Below, piece after piece: positions 1-11,122 of a stretch of DNA of 64,000 nucleotides. This stretch comes from Rattus norvegicus (lineage: Eukaryota; Chordata; Mammalia; Rodentia; Muridae). Location of the stretch: the NCBI RefSeq assembly GCF_036323735.1, contig NC_086025.1:107732688-107796687 (forward strand), written 5' to 3'. The notes below the pieces were generated by a model. The model was given only the letters and a program-made list of their open reading frames with translations, searched no databases and was not told where the DNA came from. Positions within the stretch are counted from its first letter, which is position 1. The number at the start of each line of letters is the position of its first letter. The position numbers and the translations under genes were made by a program.

Positions 1-1190
1 GCTCCCTCTGCACTTGGTGAGCAGCTTGCAATCCCACAAATGTGTTGGAGTACAAGTGCTGAGCAATGGTTTGGCTCCACCCCCGTCCATCAGCTACCCA
101 AGACCTATAAGCCTTTGCAGAAAGCCTTCTCCAGTGCCTGAAATGTATTCCAGATGCCAGAAACTGGCTTTGGGAACCACTTATTGCACCACCGGGCTGG
201 ACCTGGGCATCAGGATGGTCTCAGTCAGTTTCTGTTCTGGGCTTCTTGGTGCCCTCACCTGGGCTATTTTTTGTTTTGTTTTGTTTTTTTGTTCATTCTT
301 TTTGTTTTGTTTTCTGCTTTTGTTTTTCATTTAGCAAGGGAGGAACACTGTACCCACCTGCCAGCAGCCTGGGTATTGTGAAGGTATGGTGGGGCATGGG
401 TTCCTGGTTTTTGTCTCTGCTCTTACCATTGGAGAGTCCAGCTTTGTCCCCAGTCCTGTGGGAGGATTGTCCCTAAACTGTACGCCTAACTCCCAGCACT
501 TCTTGTCCTGCACCCGGGACCAAGCTACAGTTGGCCTCTGGTCATTCAGATCACCATGCTCTGACCTGGCTGAGACTATGGAGGGAGCAGCTTCCTCTCC
601 AGCCTGGACAGGGTGTAGGCAGAGGTACAATCTCTTCAGCTGGGGTTGGGTGTGGGCTCAGTCTCCCTGCGGGGGTCTGCTCCGTGGCGGGCGTGCAAAA
701 GCTGTCCCTCTCCTGCTAATACTCAGCCCACTGCAACCCTCCCACGCCCACCGTGGAACTGAATTCCATCTGGATTAGCGTTAAGTATATTAAAAAAAAT
801 AGGGACCCAGAAAAGTGAGAATTAAGTAGAATTTAATATTCATCCCGCCTCGGGAGAGAGCAGCTTTCCTAAGTTTAGAACTAATACAAGGAATCAGGAG
901 AGAAAATATGGACAGGCTTGGCCGCGTCGGAATGAAAATCTTCTGCGTGTCAGATGAAACTGCCAAAGCCAAAGGCCCTGGCTGCGTAGCCTGGAAAAGA
1001 CATCAGCAGCAAGTGTGACAGGAGAGGCTTAATTTCTTTATTAAAGAAAGAGCTCCTCGACTTTCTCTGAGGATGTGGGAGAGCACACGAGGCTGCGGGG
1101 CTGAGGCTGTTAGAGGGGAAGGAAGGTCACTAAGGGACGGTCCTCACCAGTGCCCTAAGACAGGCAGAGCTTGAGGTGACAGGACTAACA
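1..1190. other. unique sequence, no gene seen
   Basis: No recognisable exon or repeat in most of this stretch. Positions 261-332 are a T/G-rich low-complexity run. From about 770 the base composition becomes AT-rich and non-repetitive, with homeodomain-type TAAT/ATTA cores and a few CpGs; this part is listed separately as a possible conserved element. The short open frames here lack domain similarity I can name. Confidence 0.5.
770..1060. promoter_or_regulatory. candidate conserved non-coding element
   Basis: Seen: a non-repeat, AT-rich stretch with TTAATATT, TTAATTTC and TTTATTAA cores and several CpGs (for example GGCCGCGTCGG near 919), in contrast to GC-moderate flanks. This composition is typical of vertebrate developmental enhancers, but that is an inference. 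No alignment was possible, so conservation is not shown. Confidence 0.25.
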
Positions 1191-1196
1191 GTGCTT

Positions 1197-1250
1197 TTTC
1201 ATTCATTCATTCATTCATTCATTCATTCATTCATTCATTCATTCCATTCA
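1197..1250 (+). repeat. (ATTC)n microsatellite
   Basis: About eleven near-perfect copies of the tetranucleotide ATTC, ending in an imperfect unit before an AT-rich segment. Likely length-variable between strains. Confidence 0.95.
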
Positions 1251-1314
1251 CATACTTATCAATTTATTTACCTATTTATTATTTGTAAATTATTACTTAC
1301 ATTTTTGTTTTTAA

Positions 1315-1502
1315 ATGTGTATGTTTTGGATGCACACGTGTCAATGTTCCATGTGTGTGCTTGATGCCTGTGGAGGTCAAAAGTTAAGTTGGATCCCCCG
1401 GAATTGGAGCTATAGACAGTTGTGAGCTGCCATGTAGGTATGGGGAATTGAACCCTCATTCTCTGGAAGACTAGCCAGTGTTCTTAACATCCCTCCAGCC
1501 TC
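1315..1502 (-). mobile_element. B3/B2-superfamily SINE, antisense, old
   Basis: The plus strand carries the reverse complement of a B3-type SINE: a GGATCCCC..GGAATTGGAG block, then CAGTTGTGAGCTGCCATG, then a GAATTGAACCC block, and the end CATCCCTCCAGCC, which is the complement of the tRNA-related 5' region with the pol III A box. It is quite diverged, so old. A short TG tract follows at 1506-1517. Confidence 0.8.
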
Positions 1503-1517
1503 AATGTGTGTGTGTGT

Positions 1518-3071
1518 TTTTTTTTTAATGTGGATTTTCTTCAGTGAGTATGCTTTGCTTTTGAGACAGGAAGGAAAATATAAGCAGTATGTGTTCAATA
1601 GTAGTGTTCAGTCTGTGACCCATAATTATTGTCATCCTAACTGCCGTGGTCATCTCAAGCTGCACAGCAGGCAGTATGTGCTCATTTAACCATTTGCATA
1701 CACCCCCGTTTCCATGACTGCATTTGCTACTGATCTCATTTTCAAGATAAGAAAACTGAGGTTCAACGGAGCTAAGATTAAGGGTGGTGTACTAATGAAT
1801 TTGGTGGGTTATGATGTGTTCACGTGAGGCTTTGGCTCCAAGTTCTTCAGAACAGGCACCCTGCCGTCTCATGCTCCACTGTTGCCTGGACCAGCCCTGA
1901 GCGTGTGGGGGGAGGCTGAGGGAACCTTCGTCACTCAGGAAGGGCAGTGCACCCCTGCTCCCATTGCTTCATTTTCTCTTCCTGGTAAAACAGAAAAGCA
2001 ACAAGCAAACAAGGTTGCTGAAAACCTGGAAGGCGGTGTGGACAGCTGAGAAGACGTCACTCCCAGGCAGGAGGAGCCGCCTGTGAAGTTGCCCATGTTT
2101 GTGATATGAAAACGAGGCTGAGGTGTTCTTGGACTAATTGAGGAAGGATCCTTGAACTCAGCATAAGTTGGGGAAAATAAGAGAAAGGACAAAAGCATCG
2201 AGAGGCAGCTGGCACATCCTCCAGGATGGCCTGTGCTGCCCCAAGCAAATTTTCAATCTGGGGAGGCAAGTCCTCAGACAAGCTACCCAAAGTCCTTGAA
2301 AGGCTTCCAACAGAATCACACTAGAGGATGAAAGCCCCAGGAGAGAGAGCCTCGTGGTGGTGAGATTGGTGCCCCGATTTCAGACTGAGTTCTCTTCCCA
2401 CTCCCTCGAGCTTTGTGGTGATATCTCAGTCTGTCTGTGGGTATGGGTTTGGAGAAATTGAAGACGTGGACGGAGCACAGCGGGTGGTTCTGACAAAAGG
2501 GACCAGTGGTGGGTGGGGTAGCACCAGCTGTGTTCTGGATCACAAGAAGACAACCTGGAGGCAGTATCTGCGGTGCCAAGGCCCAGAGGAAGGCTTCAGA
2601 TGCTGCCAGGTGAAGGTGCACGGGCCTCTGAGAAGATCTGCAAGCGATTCGGCTGCCAAGGTTCAGAGTACCCACAGAGAGCAGAGATGGCTGTGGAGGC
2701 GTACGGAGGAAATGTGGATGCCAATGGCCCAGTGCGGCAGTAGTACTTGGGTCACCAACCTCCAGGAGATGGTCAAATCCTCTCGAAGAAGATTCTACAA
2801 ATGTTAGTGTCTTGGGAGCTAAAGTGAGATCTAAAAACTGAGCAATACTCAGCCAGGGGAAGAAAGACGCAGCAGCTGTCAATGAGAGAATGAAGTGGCT
2901 TCTTCAAAAGGAGCCATTACTCTCTCCATTCTCAAAGTGAGAAAACCAAGGGACAGAGGAGATTCACAGCCCATGCCCCATAGCCTGACATGTCAAGGCA
3001 AGGTTCTCAATATGACTCAATGTAAGAATGCCAAGAGAGGGCAAGAGGGTGGGTTCCTCTTCTTCCAAGGC
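1518..3071. other. unique sequence, no gene seen
   Basis: No clear repeat. A 188-codon open frame lies on the minus strand at 2316-2882 and a 130-codon frame on the plus strand at 2415-2807, overlapping the same DNA. Neither has recognisable domains, and neither shows flanking splice signals stronger than chance. I treat both as fortuitous. Confidence 0.45.
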
Positions 3072-3227
3072 TTAGGACTCGAGCTTCTCTGGGTGGCTAT
3101 GCTGTTCCTCTTGGGTCTTGAGCTTCTCTGTATTACCCTGCTGTTCCTCTTGGGACTCGAGCTTCTCCAGGTGGCCCTGCTGCTCCTCTTAGGACTCAAC
3201 TTTCTCCAGGTAGTCCTGGTGCTCCTC
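3072..3227 (+). repeat. 39-bp minisatellite, four units
   Basis: Four units of exactly 39 bp (3072-3110, 3111-3149, 3150-3188, 3189-3227), each opening with TT(A/G)GG and ending GCTCCTC or GTTCCTC, with substitutions but no indels. Because 39 is divisible by three, the array reads as a 13-residue protein repeat in an open frame on each strand: leucine-rich (LGLELL..) on plus, basic and serine-rich (SPKR.S) on minus. Whether it was ever coding is unknown. Confidence 0.9.
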
Positions 3228-4770
3228 TTTAGGTCTTGCCCCCAGGACCTTGGATATGACATGAGGTTAAGCTTGAACACTTTTGGGATGGGGTCCATGT
3301 CCAGCTTCTACATACAGTAGTTACTTCACAAATGCTCTTTGAGAAGCCAGGTCCAGAGTACAAGTACCCTCCTCCTGGTGAACATTGGGTAGGAGGCTTG
3401 CCTGACCACAGGCAAATTTAACCCAAGTCACCCTTCAAAGTTCAGCTCAACTCAGTTTGTCTCGCTCACCCCAGATTCTCACAGTTCCCTCTCTCCAGCT
3501 CATCCCACACCCCCAACTGAATTTCTGGTCATTTCCCATGTAATTTTCAATTCAAAACAAATAGCACCAATTTAGTTTATCTTAATTCTGTTCTATTTGG
3601 TCCCTCCTGTTCAATCCTGTTTCTTTTCTTTAATGGGACTAAATTCAGTTCCTTTAAATTCATTTCAACTGCCTCCATACCGGAATCTTGTCTTTTAACC
3701 CAATCTTTGCCATCAACTTAACTCACTCAAATTTTCTCTTCTATACAAGCTGACTGATGCCCCACTGGGCCAGCAGTTTGATGCCCCTACTGTAGCACAA
3801 TGATCTCATTCTGCTCCCCAGGTCTGTGTACCCCATGGGGCTCCATTCTCCTTGACTTGAAGCAGCATTCTTCGGAAAAGAAACACTGTTCACACATATG
3901 CTGGCCACAGCAGAGCTATGCACACCTGTCACTTACTGTTTTTCTCAGGACAGTGCCAAGAGAGAAACAGCTATCTGTGCCAATGGTCACTATTTCCATG
4001 GTAGACAAAGGAAACAGACAAAGTCTGTACCTTGATGGAGCCTTGGTGGAAACAGGCACATGCCTTGAACTTGGGCTATTGATGGCAAAGCTCTTGTTTG
4101 ACATTTACTCGAAAAATTACCCTTGTCTATAATGTTGCTCAATGATGTTGTGATGCTAGTATGTCCTAGGGATTGGGCATCTGTGGCCCAGTGAAGAAAG
4201 TTACAGGTCACATGCGAGGCACTGGGGTATGGCACAGAAAACAATGGGTAAGGCTGGTGAGTGAGGTGCTGCCTCCCCTGGGCATCAAAGATGGACCTTC
4301 ACCTGGGGCCAGGTACTTTCCTAAGCCTGAAACATTATACTTTTGTCTATGTTTGCTGTGGACAGCAGTGAACTGTACACCACCATTTCAGCTGTAGACA
4401 TTGCTTCAATGAGCATCCTCTGTCCTCTCCTTATTCTGGCTCAGTTGGTTGGTAACATCCAGCTGGGTGCCATTGCTCCAGCCACCATAGAGATAGCTTC
4501 TTAGTCCTCCTGGTTTACTGACTTGTGCTATGCAAATTCTGCCTGTTGTGCTCACTGTTGCATTTTTGCCTTCTTAGACGAGCTTTGGCCTTCAAGAAGC
4601 AGCAGGGCTTTGACAACTAGGCTAAGAGGATCATCCAAGAAGTGGGAACAAGAGCTTAAGCACAAGTGAAATTAGGGCAATGCAAATCAGGGGCCTAGGT
4701 AGCCAGAGAGCACGAAGACATCTCATTTGCTTACAGGAGATCCATGGTGGGTTAATATGGCCACCTCTTT
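3228..4770. other. unique sequence, no gene seen
   Basis: No identifiable repeat or exon. Several short open runs between 3800 and 4660 gave no recognisable protein family in any frame I read. The 3460-3740 part is pyrimidine-rich and AT-rich. Confidence 0.45.
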
Positions 4771-5130
4771 TTCTTTTTTGTGTATGTGTACCTGTGTGTA
4801 TATGTTCGTATAATATATATGCCTGTATCAATTCACTTGTATATATGTTCATGTGATATGGAGGTCAGAGGTCAACCTTGAATGTTATTCCACAGGAATC
4901 ATCCATCTTGCTTTTTGAAACATTGTTCTTACCTTGGCATGGAGATCTCTAAGAAGGCTAAGCTGTCCAGCCAGCAAGTCCTAGGGATCTACTTGTTTCT
5001 ACCTCCCTAGTGAGGAGATTTTAAACAGGTGCTGTCATGCCTGCTTTCCATATGGTTTCTGGGAGATCAAAGTGAGGTTCTAATGCTTGCAAGTCCTTGG
5101 TCAATTGATGTATCTTCCTAGCTCTCTACC
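4771..5130 (-). mobile_element. composite rodent SINE (B4/B1-related), antisense
   Basis: A TG/TA-rich leader (4780-4855) leads into GAGGTCAGAGGTCAACCTTG, a CATCTTGCTTTTTGAAACA segment and a GGGATCTACTTGTTTCTACCTCCC segment. Together these match in order the antisense layout of diverged B4/B1-composite rodent SINEs. The ID-like end near 5050-5110 (TTCTAATGCTTGCAAG) is also reversed. Confidence 0.6.
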
Positions 5131-5919
5131 TCTTTTATTTTCCACCCAAACTATTTGGTGTAGTCTCTGTTACAGTATGGAGAAATTGGGACTTCAGCAC
5201 CAAGTGTCTGTGGACAGCTCCCCGGAAGGCTTGGTTGTCTCCCCCCCAAGTCCCTCTATGTCAGCTGCAATACCAAGTCCCATCTACACGATGACTAATC
5301 TGGCCTGGTACAGCCAGGTCCTTCCTAAGAAGTGGCAGATATGCTGAGTCTCTTCTGGGAGACAGATCAATCTGTCTACTGAGATGGAAAGGTGGCTACA
5401 TCTCACACTGAAGGACAAGCCAAGGTCCAGAGGCAGAACTTTGTGCTTTGACTAGCCCAGTCTGGAGTGGGTGATTCTCTTCACCAAGAGCAATAGGCAA
5501 TGAACAGGGCCAAGCAAGGATCAGCCACTCATATCACAAGGACGTGATTACAGTTGAAAGAACAGCAGCACCCGAGGCAGAATTCAAACACAGGTCTTGC
5601 ACCCTCCTCCCCAGCTATAGAGCAGCCCTGAGGGTAGGTACTCAGCCTTCTCCTATACCCTGCTCAGTACCAAGATTGCAAGGAACACTTCGAGGGCTCT
5701 TCTTTTCCTTCTTCTGCCCTTCACAATCTAGCTCTACTCTTACCTGAGTATTGACCCCAGTGTTGTCTCAGGCATCAGGCTTCCTGACTCCCAAACCATG
5801 AGCATAGCTGATGCACTGCACACTCTCCTACACACTCAGCCCTCACACTGTCAGGGAAAATGAGAAACAGTCTATTGGGCTAGCTGAATAGATATGGTAG
5901 CTACCGAGAGCTCTCTAAA
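5131..5919. other. unique sequence, no gene seen
   Basis: I see no repeat, exon or RNA gene here. A short poly-C run occurs near 5241. Confidence 0.45.
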
Positions 5920-5930
5920 ATCTCTCTCTC

Positions 5931-6000
<70 letters not shown>
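5920..6000 (+). repeat. compound (TC)n(TG)n microsatellite
   Basis: A (TC)n tract (5920-5965) joins directly to (TG)n (5966-6000). It is one of several compound dinucleotide loci in the window with the same order. Confidence 0.95.
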
Positions 6001-6001
<1 letters not shown>

Positions 6002-6235
6002 ATGCTTCCTGCTTAACAAGATGTCCTGAATAATAGGGACTTTCTGGCCTGTGTTAGTCTTTTTGCCCCTCAGCATCTGGTTCCCACCTGCAAATTGTGA
6101 GATCGAAGCCAGAATGTGGTGCTTGGCAGCTTCTCATTACGTCGTGAGAAGCTGAGTCTCCTATGGCTCGTCATGGAGCAGAAGAGAGTCATAGTCCTGG
6201 AATATGGGTCTCTCCTGACACACACGCTTGTGCGT
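6001..6235. other. unique spacer
   Basis: Short unique stretch between two microsatellites. Nothing recognisable. Confidence 0.4.
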
Positions 6236-6286
6236 GCACACACGCACACACAGACACACACACAGACACACACACAGACACACACA

Positions 6287-6366
<80 letters not shown>
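6236..6366 (+). repeat. compound (CA)n(GA)n microsatellite
   Basis: An interrupted CA tract with CAGACA variants (6236-6304) continues into pure (GA)n (6305-6366). Open frames across it are artefacts of the simple sequence. Confidence 0.95.
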
Positions 6367-6368
<2 letters not shown>

Positions 6369-6849
6369 TGTGGGGATGAGTTTGCCTCTCTTAACTTCTG
6401 TCTCTCCAGCTGGGAAGTGCGTACTCAGAGAGGTCAGCCTTGCCTCCCACAAGTAGCATCTCTAACAACCCCACTGATCTCTTTGCTCAAAGCACAGGAT
6501 GTGAGCAGTCCCCCTGAGAGCTCACCAGGTTGAACTCTGATAGAAGTTCAAGGCACTCAAACTGCCTGCATGCCTCAGGATGGCTTTAGGAGGCCAAGAG
6601 TTTTGTGGAACTGCAGAGGCAGGAACTAAAGAACAAGAGAGGGCCTGTGGCTCCCTGAGTTGCTCAGCAGGTATGGGGTCTACCTGTGGCAAACCTTACT
6701 TGATCTGCTCCTCTAGCTTGGGGCCTTTTGTAACCTTTTCTCGCCCACCTTGTGGGTTTCGGGGAGTCAGTCACAGGACTGTTCCACCCGGATGTCAGAA
6801 AGGACTGTGTCTTTGATCATTACCTGTCAGCCAACAAGTTGGACAGTGC

Positions 6850-6863
6850 CGCGCGCGCACACA

Positions 6864-6898
<35 letters not shown>
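6850..6898 (+). repeat. (CG)(CA)(GT) alternating tract, Z-DNA type
   Basis: 49 bp of strict pyrimidine-purine alternation: CG repeats, then CA repeats, then GT repeats, with an ACACGTGT inversion centre. Alternating CG/CA sequence is the classic Z-forming class. Confidence 0.95.
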
Positions 6899-6899
<1 letters not shown>

Positions 6900-8815
6900 T
6901 GTGTGTGGCGACTAGTTAGAGATCTGTCCTTAGTCCTGCTCTCCCAGGATCTTTCACCCTTCTCCAGACCATTCTAACAGTCCCTAAGGCTCTCTGCACA
7001 GCCTCATAATGTAAATAGGGCAGACAGAGTGGCATGTTGAGGCCAGAGAGCCCGTCCCTGTTGCCAGCCCGAGTGCCCGTGTGTGCAAGAGTGACAGAGA
7101 TAATTTCCCAAACACCATCTGAGCCTGGTGAATGTTGATGAGGATGGTGGCTTTTTAAATTTTAAATTAGAAATTACAATTTCCCCCCCTGCCAAAATAA
7201 AGATGAGAAACCAACTGAATCTGGTTCTGAAGGGGGCTAGAGCCAGAGAAAACATGTTTGCCAGGTTCTGTGTTGAACAAACAGACAGGGAGCCCACGGC
7301 ACCCGTGGAGGACAACCTTGGGCTCATGTCTGGCTCTCACTGTAGCCACATACAGCCCACAATCATGGTGGCAGAGGGCTGGGGCTTAGGGTCCCGTGCT
7401 GTGTGCCAGAAGCAGGCTGCAGCTGGAGGCTAGTGATTCTCCTCTTTGGAAGGAGACTGGCTCCTTTCCCACTCACGGGTGTGGGGATGCTGGCAAGCAT
7501 TGCGGCCACACTGGACTCCCGAGGTGCTGCTTCTGACCATTCCATCAGCTTTGTTATATGGGTACCACTCAAAAGTGAGGCCCAAGACTGTCCCCCGGCA
7601 ATGCTGGTGCACTTTCAGAGGCAGGAATGGGACTACCGGGGAAAGAGGGCCTGTGAGGTGGGAGAGATGACCGACTGCTTCTGCTCTTAACACTGTAGTG
7701 TTCCTCTCAGCTCTGGGGGTTCTGAGCTCATGGTAACTCTTGCTCCAGGATGGTGCTAAACAATGCCTTCCCTCAGCATCTACCAGAGAGTTTTTCAGTA
7801 TTGTCCCTTCATTGTACAGTTGGGGAAACTGCGGCCCAGGAAAGAAGAAGGTTGGTGTTGGCTTAGGGTCTGCGGGACCAGAAGCCCTGCTCAGGTCCCC
7901 CTCTCCCAAGCTTCAGTTTGATTCATGTATGCAAAGAGCCCCAGATCTCTCCCCGACTGCAGACCCCAGCAGATGTAAGTGCTCTGGCTGTGGCAGCCTC
8001 TTTCTGGCTGTCCCATTTTAGAGCTTCCCTGTCAAGCCAAAATTTTCTCTGTGACTGGCTACACCCCATTGCTTCCTGCCATTCCTCGGAACATGCTTTA
8101 ATTTGCCTTATCTCCACTCACTGTGGCCTCTTCACACCCTTGCAAAACGGAACAAGGAAGTGCAGCTCGAGAACACCTAGGTGACTCTAGCCCTTCCTGT
8201 GAGCATGTTCTTGGCTTTCTTCTCCAGCTTGCTCCTGTATGGCTACACTTGGGGAGTTCCCTCCCCACTCTGTCCTTCTGTGATCTCCTGGCTCCAGGTC
8301 TCCACTGCTCTGCCCTTTTTCTTGCTTCTGCAGAGTGGGGTCCTGGCTTGTTTGAAGCAGAGCCTTTGTGACCTTGGTGATGTACATGGAGCAGGGGTGA
8401 AGTTCAGGTTTCCTGAAGGCTGAGGACACTCCTGCCGTGCTTGGCCACCTCCCAGCATGGCCCGGAGCCACATATGACACTACGCTGCCCCTGCTAGGCT
8501 AAGACCAGGAGGCGTCAAGGCTGGAGGGTCCCCCAAATTCCCCTCCAGACCCATTAAAGGGATCTTCAACTATGTCTGTGGCCTCCTTCTGGAGTCCTGG
8601 ACTCTATCCTGTCTTCAAGGCAATTGACACGGAAGATTTTGCTGAGGGAGCCGAGAGCTGTTCTTTGAATGGTGAAGTTATGTAGATGGAGGCAGGTGAG
8701 TGGCTGTAGGGACGAGACTGGGTGAGGCTGGGCATCAGTGGAGGGCAGCCTGGTTCTGTGGTTTTCCTACTCACTATGACGTTGGCTCATAGAGTACATG
8801 TGTGGGGAGCTGTGT
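6899..8815. other. unique sequence, no gene seen
   Basis: Mostly unique and GC-moderate. 7120-7200 includes a short AT-rich block. A minus-strand 159-codon open frame (7430-7909) overlaps plus-strand frames of similar length and has no recognisable domain, so I do not call it a gene. Confidence 0.45.
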
Positions 8816-9505
8816 AGGAGCATGTGCACATAGAACACAAGCCCAGAGAAACTATGCATACAGACACATATAGACACACAAGTACATTGTACATGTAGAC
8901 ACACATGGATACATGCTATACATCTAAATACACACAGACACTATGCATATAGACACATACATAGATACATACTGCAGACTTTGCATATAGGCATATATAA
9001 GTTTATGTTACATGAATAGACATAAATAGGTACTATGCATAAAGACACACATAAATGCTACATATATAGATACACATAGACACATATATACACTGTGTAT
9101 AAGACACATATATAGTTGCATACATATATACTATGCACATATATACATATTAGATATACACATATATATATATTAGGCATATTAACACACATATGCACAC
9201 ACATACATAGTAACCATATAGAAACATACCTAGAGATACACACACATGTATACTGGCACAGATACACAGACATACACAGACACAGACACACACATATTTA
9301 TATAAACATACAAGAAGCTCATATGTATACAAACAGACATGTATAGAGTCATTTGTGTACATACACAGGCACATGTGTATACCGATTCACATGTACATAG
9401 ATATACATACATATAGACAGGCCCACACAGACATATATGCACATAGACACAGGCATATGTATACACTTAGTCTCACACCACACAGATGCACATAGACATA
9501 TACAC
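8816..9505 (+). repeat. ACATA/CACA-rich complex tandem array
   Basis: Around 690 bp made almost wholly of diverged ACACATA, TAGACAC and CATATATA words. It lacks a single clean period but has recurring phrases such as CTATGCATATAGACAC at spacings of tens of bases. It looks like an old expanded (CA)n/(TA)n locus broken up by mutation. All open frames in it are low-complexity artefacts. Confidence 0.85.
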
Positions 9506-9906
9506 AAGTCTGGTGAAAAGCACAGGGGTCTCTGGTCTGCACTGCAGTGGGTTTGGGTCTGCTGTGTGCTGAGGCCAGAGAGAGCCAGGAGGATACTGAG
9601 TGACAGAATTTTCTTTTGTATAATTGTCACCACTTTTTGAATTCATGTATCGCACAGTAAAAGTCTGACTGTTTTGGTGGGACTCAGGGAGAGGCAGCAG
9701 AGGGAACTAAGAGCTGGGGGAGGGTTGGAGAGAACAAGGGACTAGACAGGAAGAAGTGAGGATGTGGGGGGGGGGCAAAGCTCCTCTGCAGTTGTCTCAC
9801 GAGGTGGTGGTCTGCCCCAGGTTGGGAGGGGTGCTGTGTAGCCAGGGTACATTGCTAGTGATGTCAGAGTGGGCGTCTGCAACATTCACAGGCAGAATGT
9901 TGCCTG
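9506..9906. other. unique sequence with poly-G run
   Basis: Unique sequence with a poly-G run near 9766-9775. No gene seen. Confidence 0.45.
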
Positions 9907-9990
9907 TGACATATCCATGCTGACATATCCATGCTGACATATCCATGCTGACATATCCATGCTGACATATCCATGCTGACATATCCATGC
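9907..9990 (+). repeat. 14-bp minisatellite, six perfect units
   Basis: Six identical head-to-tail copies of TGACATATCCATGC, 84 bp in all, without a mismatch. The right edge abuts a perfect palindrome at 9991. The perfection implies recent expansion or active homogenisation. Confidence 0.97.
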
Positions 9991-10012
9991 TGTACTCTGG
10001 GCCCAGAGTACA
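9991..10012. other. 22-bp perfect palindrome
   Basis: TGTACTCTGGG is followed at once by its exact reverse complement, with no spacer. It starts at the base after the last 14-bp repeat unit. It could form a short cruciform or be a dyad-symmetric protein site; no known factor is assigned. Confidence 0.95.
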
Positions 10013-10540
10013 CCCATCTTCCTGGTGAGCCTGGTGTAGCCCCTATGAGAACCAGCACCACCTTTCTTTGGCTAGTTGGTCTTTATAGAAGAGGCAGCTG
10101 GAGGACAAGTGTTGGGAGAGGCTATGGTGGAAACACTCTCTGCTATAACTTCCCTCCAAAGGGTTCCAGTGCTCTGTGGAAAGGGGTATGTAGAGAAAGA
10201 TAATACCCATCTCTTCATTTGGTGTACAGTCTTCCATTTCCTCAAGTGCCCCAGCCTGGCATCACCTCTCTGGACCTCTGGGGCCCTTTCCTGGGGGCTC
10301 TGACCTGCAGAGAACCCCATCACCTCAGGGCAGACTCCAGGCCATGTGGGTTGCCTTGGGAGAGAACTCCTGTCAGGCTCCATATGCCTCTTCAACCTGT
10401 GCAAGCCCACTACCAGGCCTAGTGGGAAGCTCTCAGCCCTGGCACGGAGAACAATACCCTTCTCATTTTCTTTATTAGGCTGTTCTGGAGTCCTTTCTCA
10501 GGCCCAGCCTCTTCTGCCCAAGGATGGGCACCGGATTGTG
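10013..10540. other. unique sequence, no gene seen
   Basis: No recognisable repeat or exon. Overlapping open frames on both strands lack domain signals. Confidence 0.4.
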
Positions 10541-11122
10541 TCTTAGTCACTGTTCTAATGCTGTGAAGCAACACCGTGTCCACAGAAAAGTCTTTTTAAA
10601 AAAATACTTTATTTTTATTTTATTACATTGGTGTTTTGCCTACATGTATGTCTGTGTGAGGGTAGCAGATCCTTTGGAACCAAAGTTACAGATAGTTGTG
10701 AGCTGCCATGCGGGTACTGGGAGTTGGACTGGGGTCCTTTGGAAGAACAGCCAGTGCTCTTAACTGCTGAGCCATCTCTCTAGTCCCCCTACCACAGCAA
10801 CTCTTATAAAGGAAAACGTCTAACTGGGACTGGCTTAGAGCTCAGAAGTTTAGGCCATTATTGCTGCAGGAAGAGTGGCAGCACACAAGTAGACATGGCG
10901 CTGGAGAGGTAGCAGAGAATTCTACATCTACAGCAGGCACAGGAAGGGAGAAAGACTGGTGCTGGTTTGAGCATTTGAAACTCCAAACCCCACCCCCAGT
11001 GACACACTTCCTCCAACAAGGCCACACCTCCTAATCCCTGTCAAGAAGCACCACTCCCTCACAACCACACATTCAAATATAGGAGCCTATGGGGGCCATT
11101 CTTATTCAAACCACCACACATA
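10541..11122 (+). mobile_element. rodent medium-reiteration repeat (URR1/RMER1-like) split by a B3
   Basis: The left part (10541-10590) carries the CTTAGTCACTGTTCTAATGC motif. The right part (from about 10790) continues with CAACTCTTATAAAGGAAAAC, ACTGGGACTGGCTTAGAG, the CAGTGACACACTTCCTCCAA block and the end ATTCAAACCACCACA. These landmarks occur in the same order in the copy at 61785. The family name is from memory and tentative. Confidence 0.75.
10592..10787 (-). mobile_element. B3 SINE, antisense, nested
   Basis: Reverse-complement B3: an A/T-rich tail on the left (AAAAAAATACTTTATTTTTA), then GTGTTTTGCCTACATGTATG, GTTACAGATAGTTGTGAGC and the tRNA-like end GCCATCTCTCTAGTCCCC. CCACAG occurs just left of the element and again just right of it, a plausible short target duplication, so the SINE inserted into the older repeat. 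Confidence 0.85.

Noticed and set aside
2316..2882. 188-codon minus-strand open frame
   Set aside because: It overlaps a 130-codon plus-strand frame over the same DNA, has no recognisable domain and no convincing splice context.
4330..4660. Open runs resembling a decayed processed pseudogene
   Set aside because: No frame gives a recognised protein over more than a short stretch, and no poly-A or target duplication is visible.
6070..6533. Several open frames through the CA/GA microsatellite
   Set aside because: Dinucleotide repeats lack stop codons in most phases; the peptides are pure low complexity.
9797..10061. Minus-strand frames with repeated QHGYVSMDMSAWIC
   Set aside because: They are the translation of the 14-bp minisatellite, whose three-unit period always yields a 14-residue repeat.
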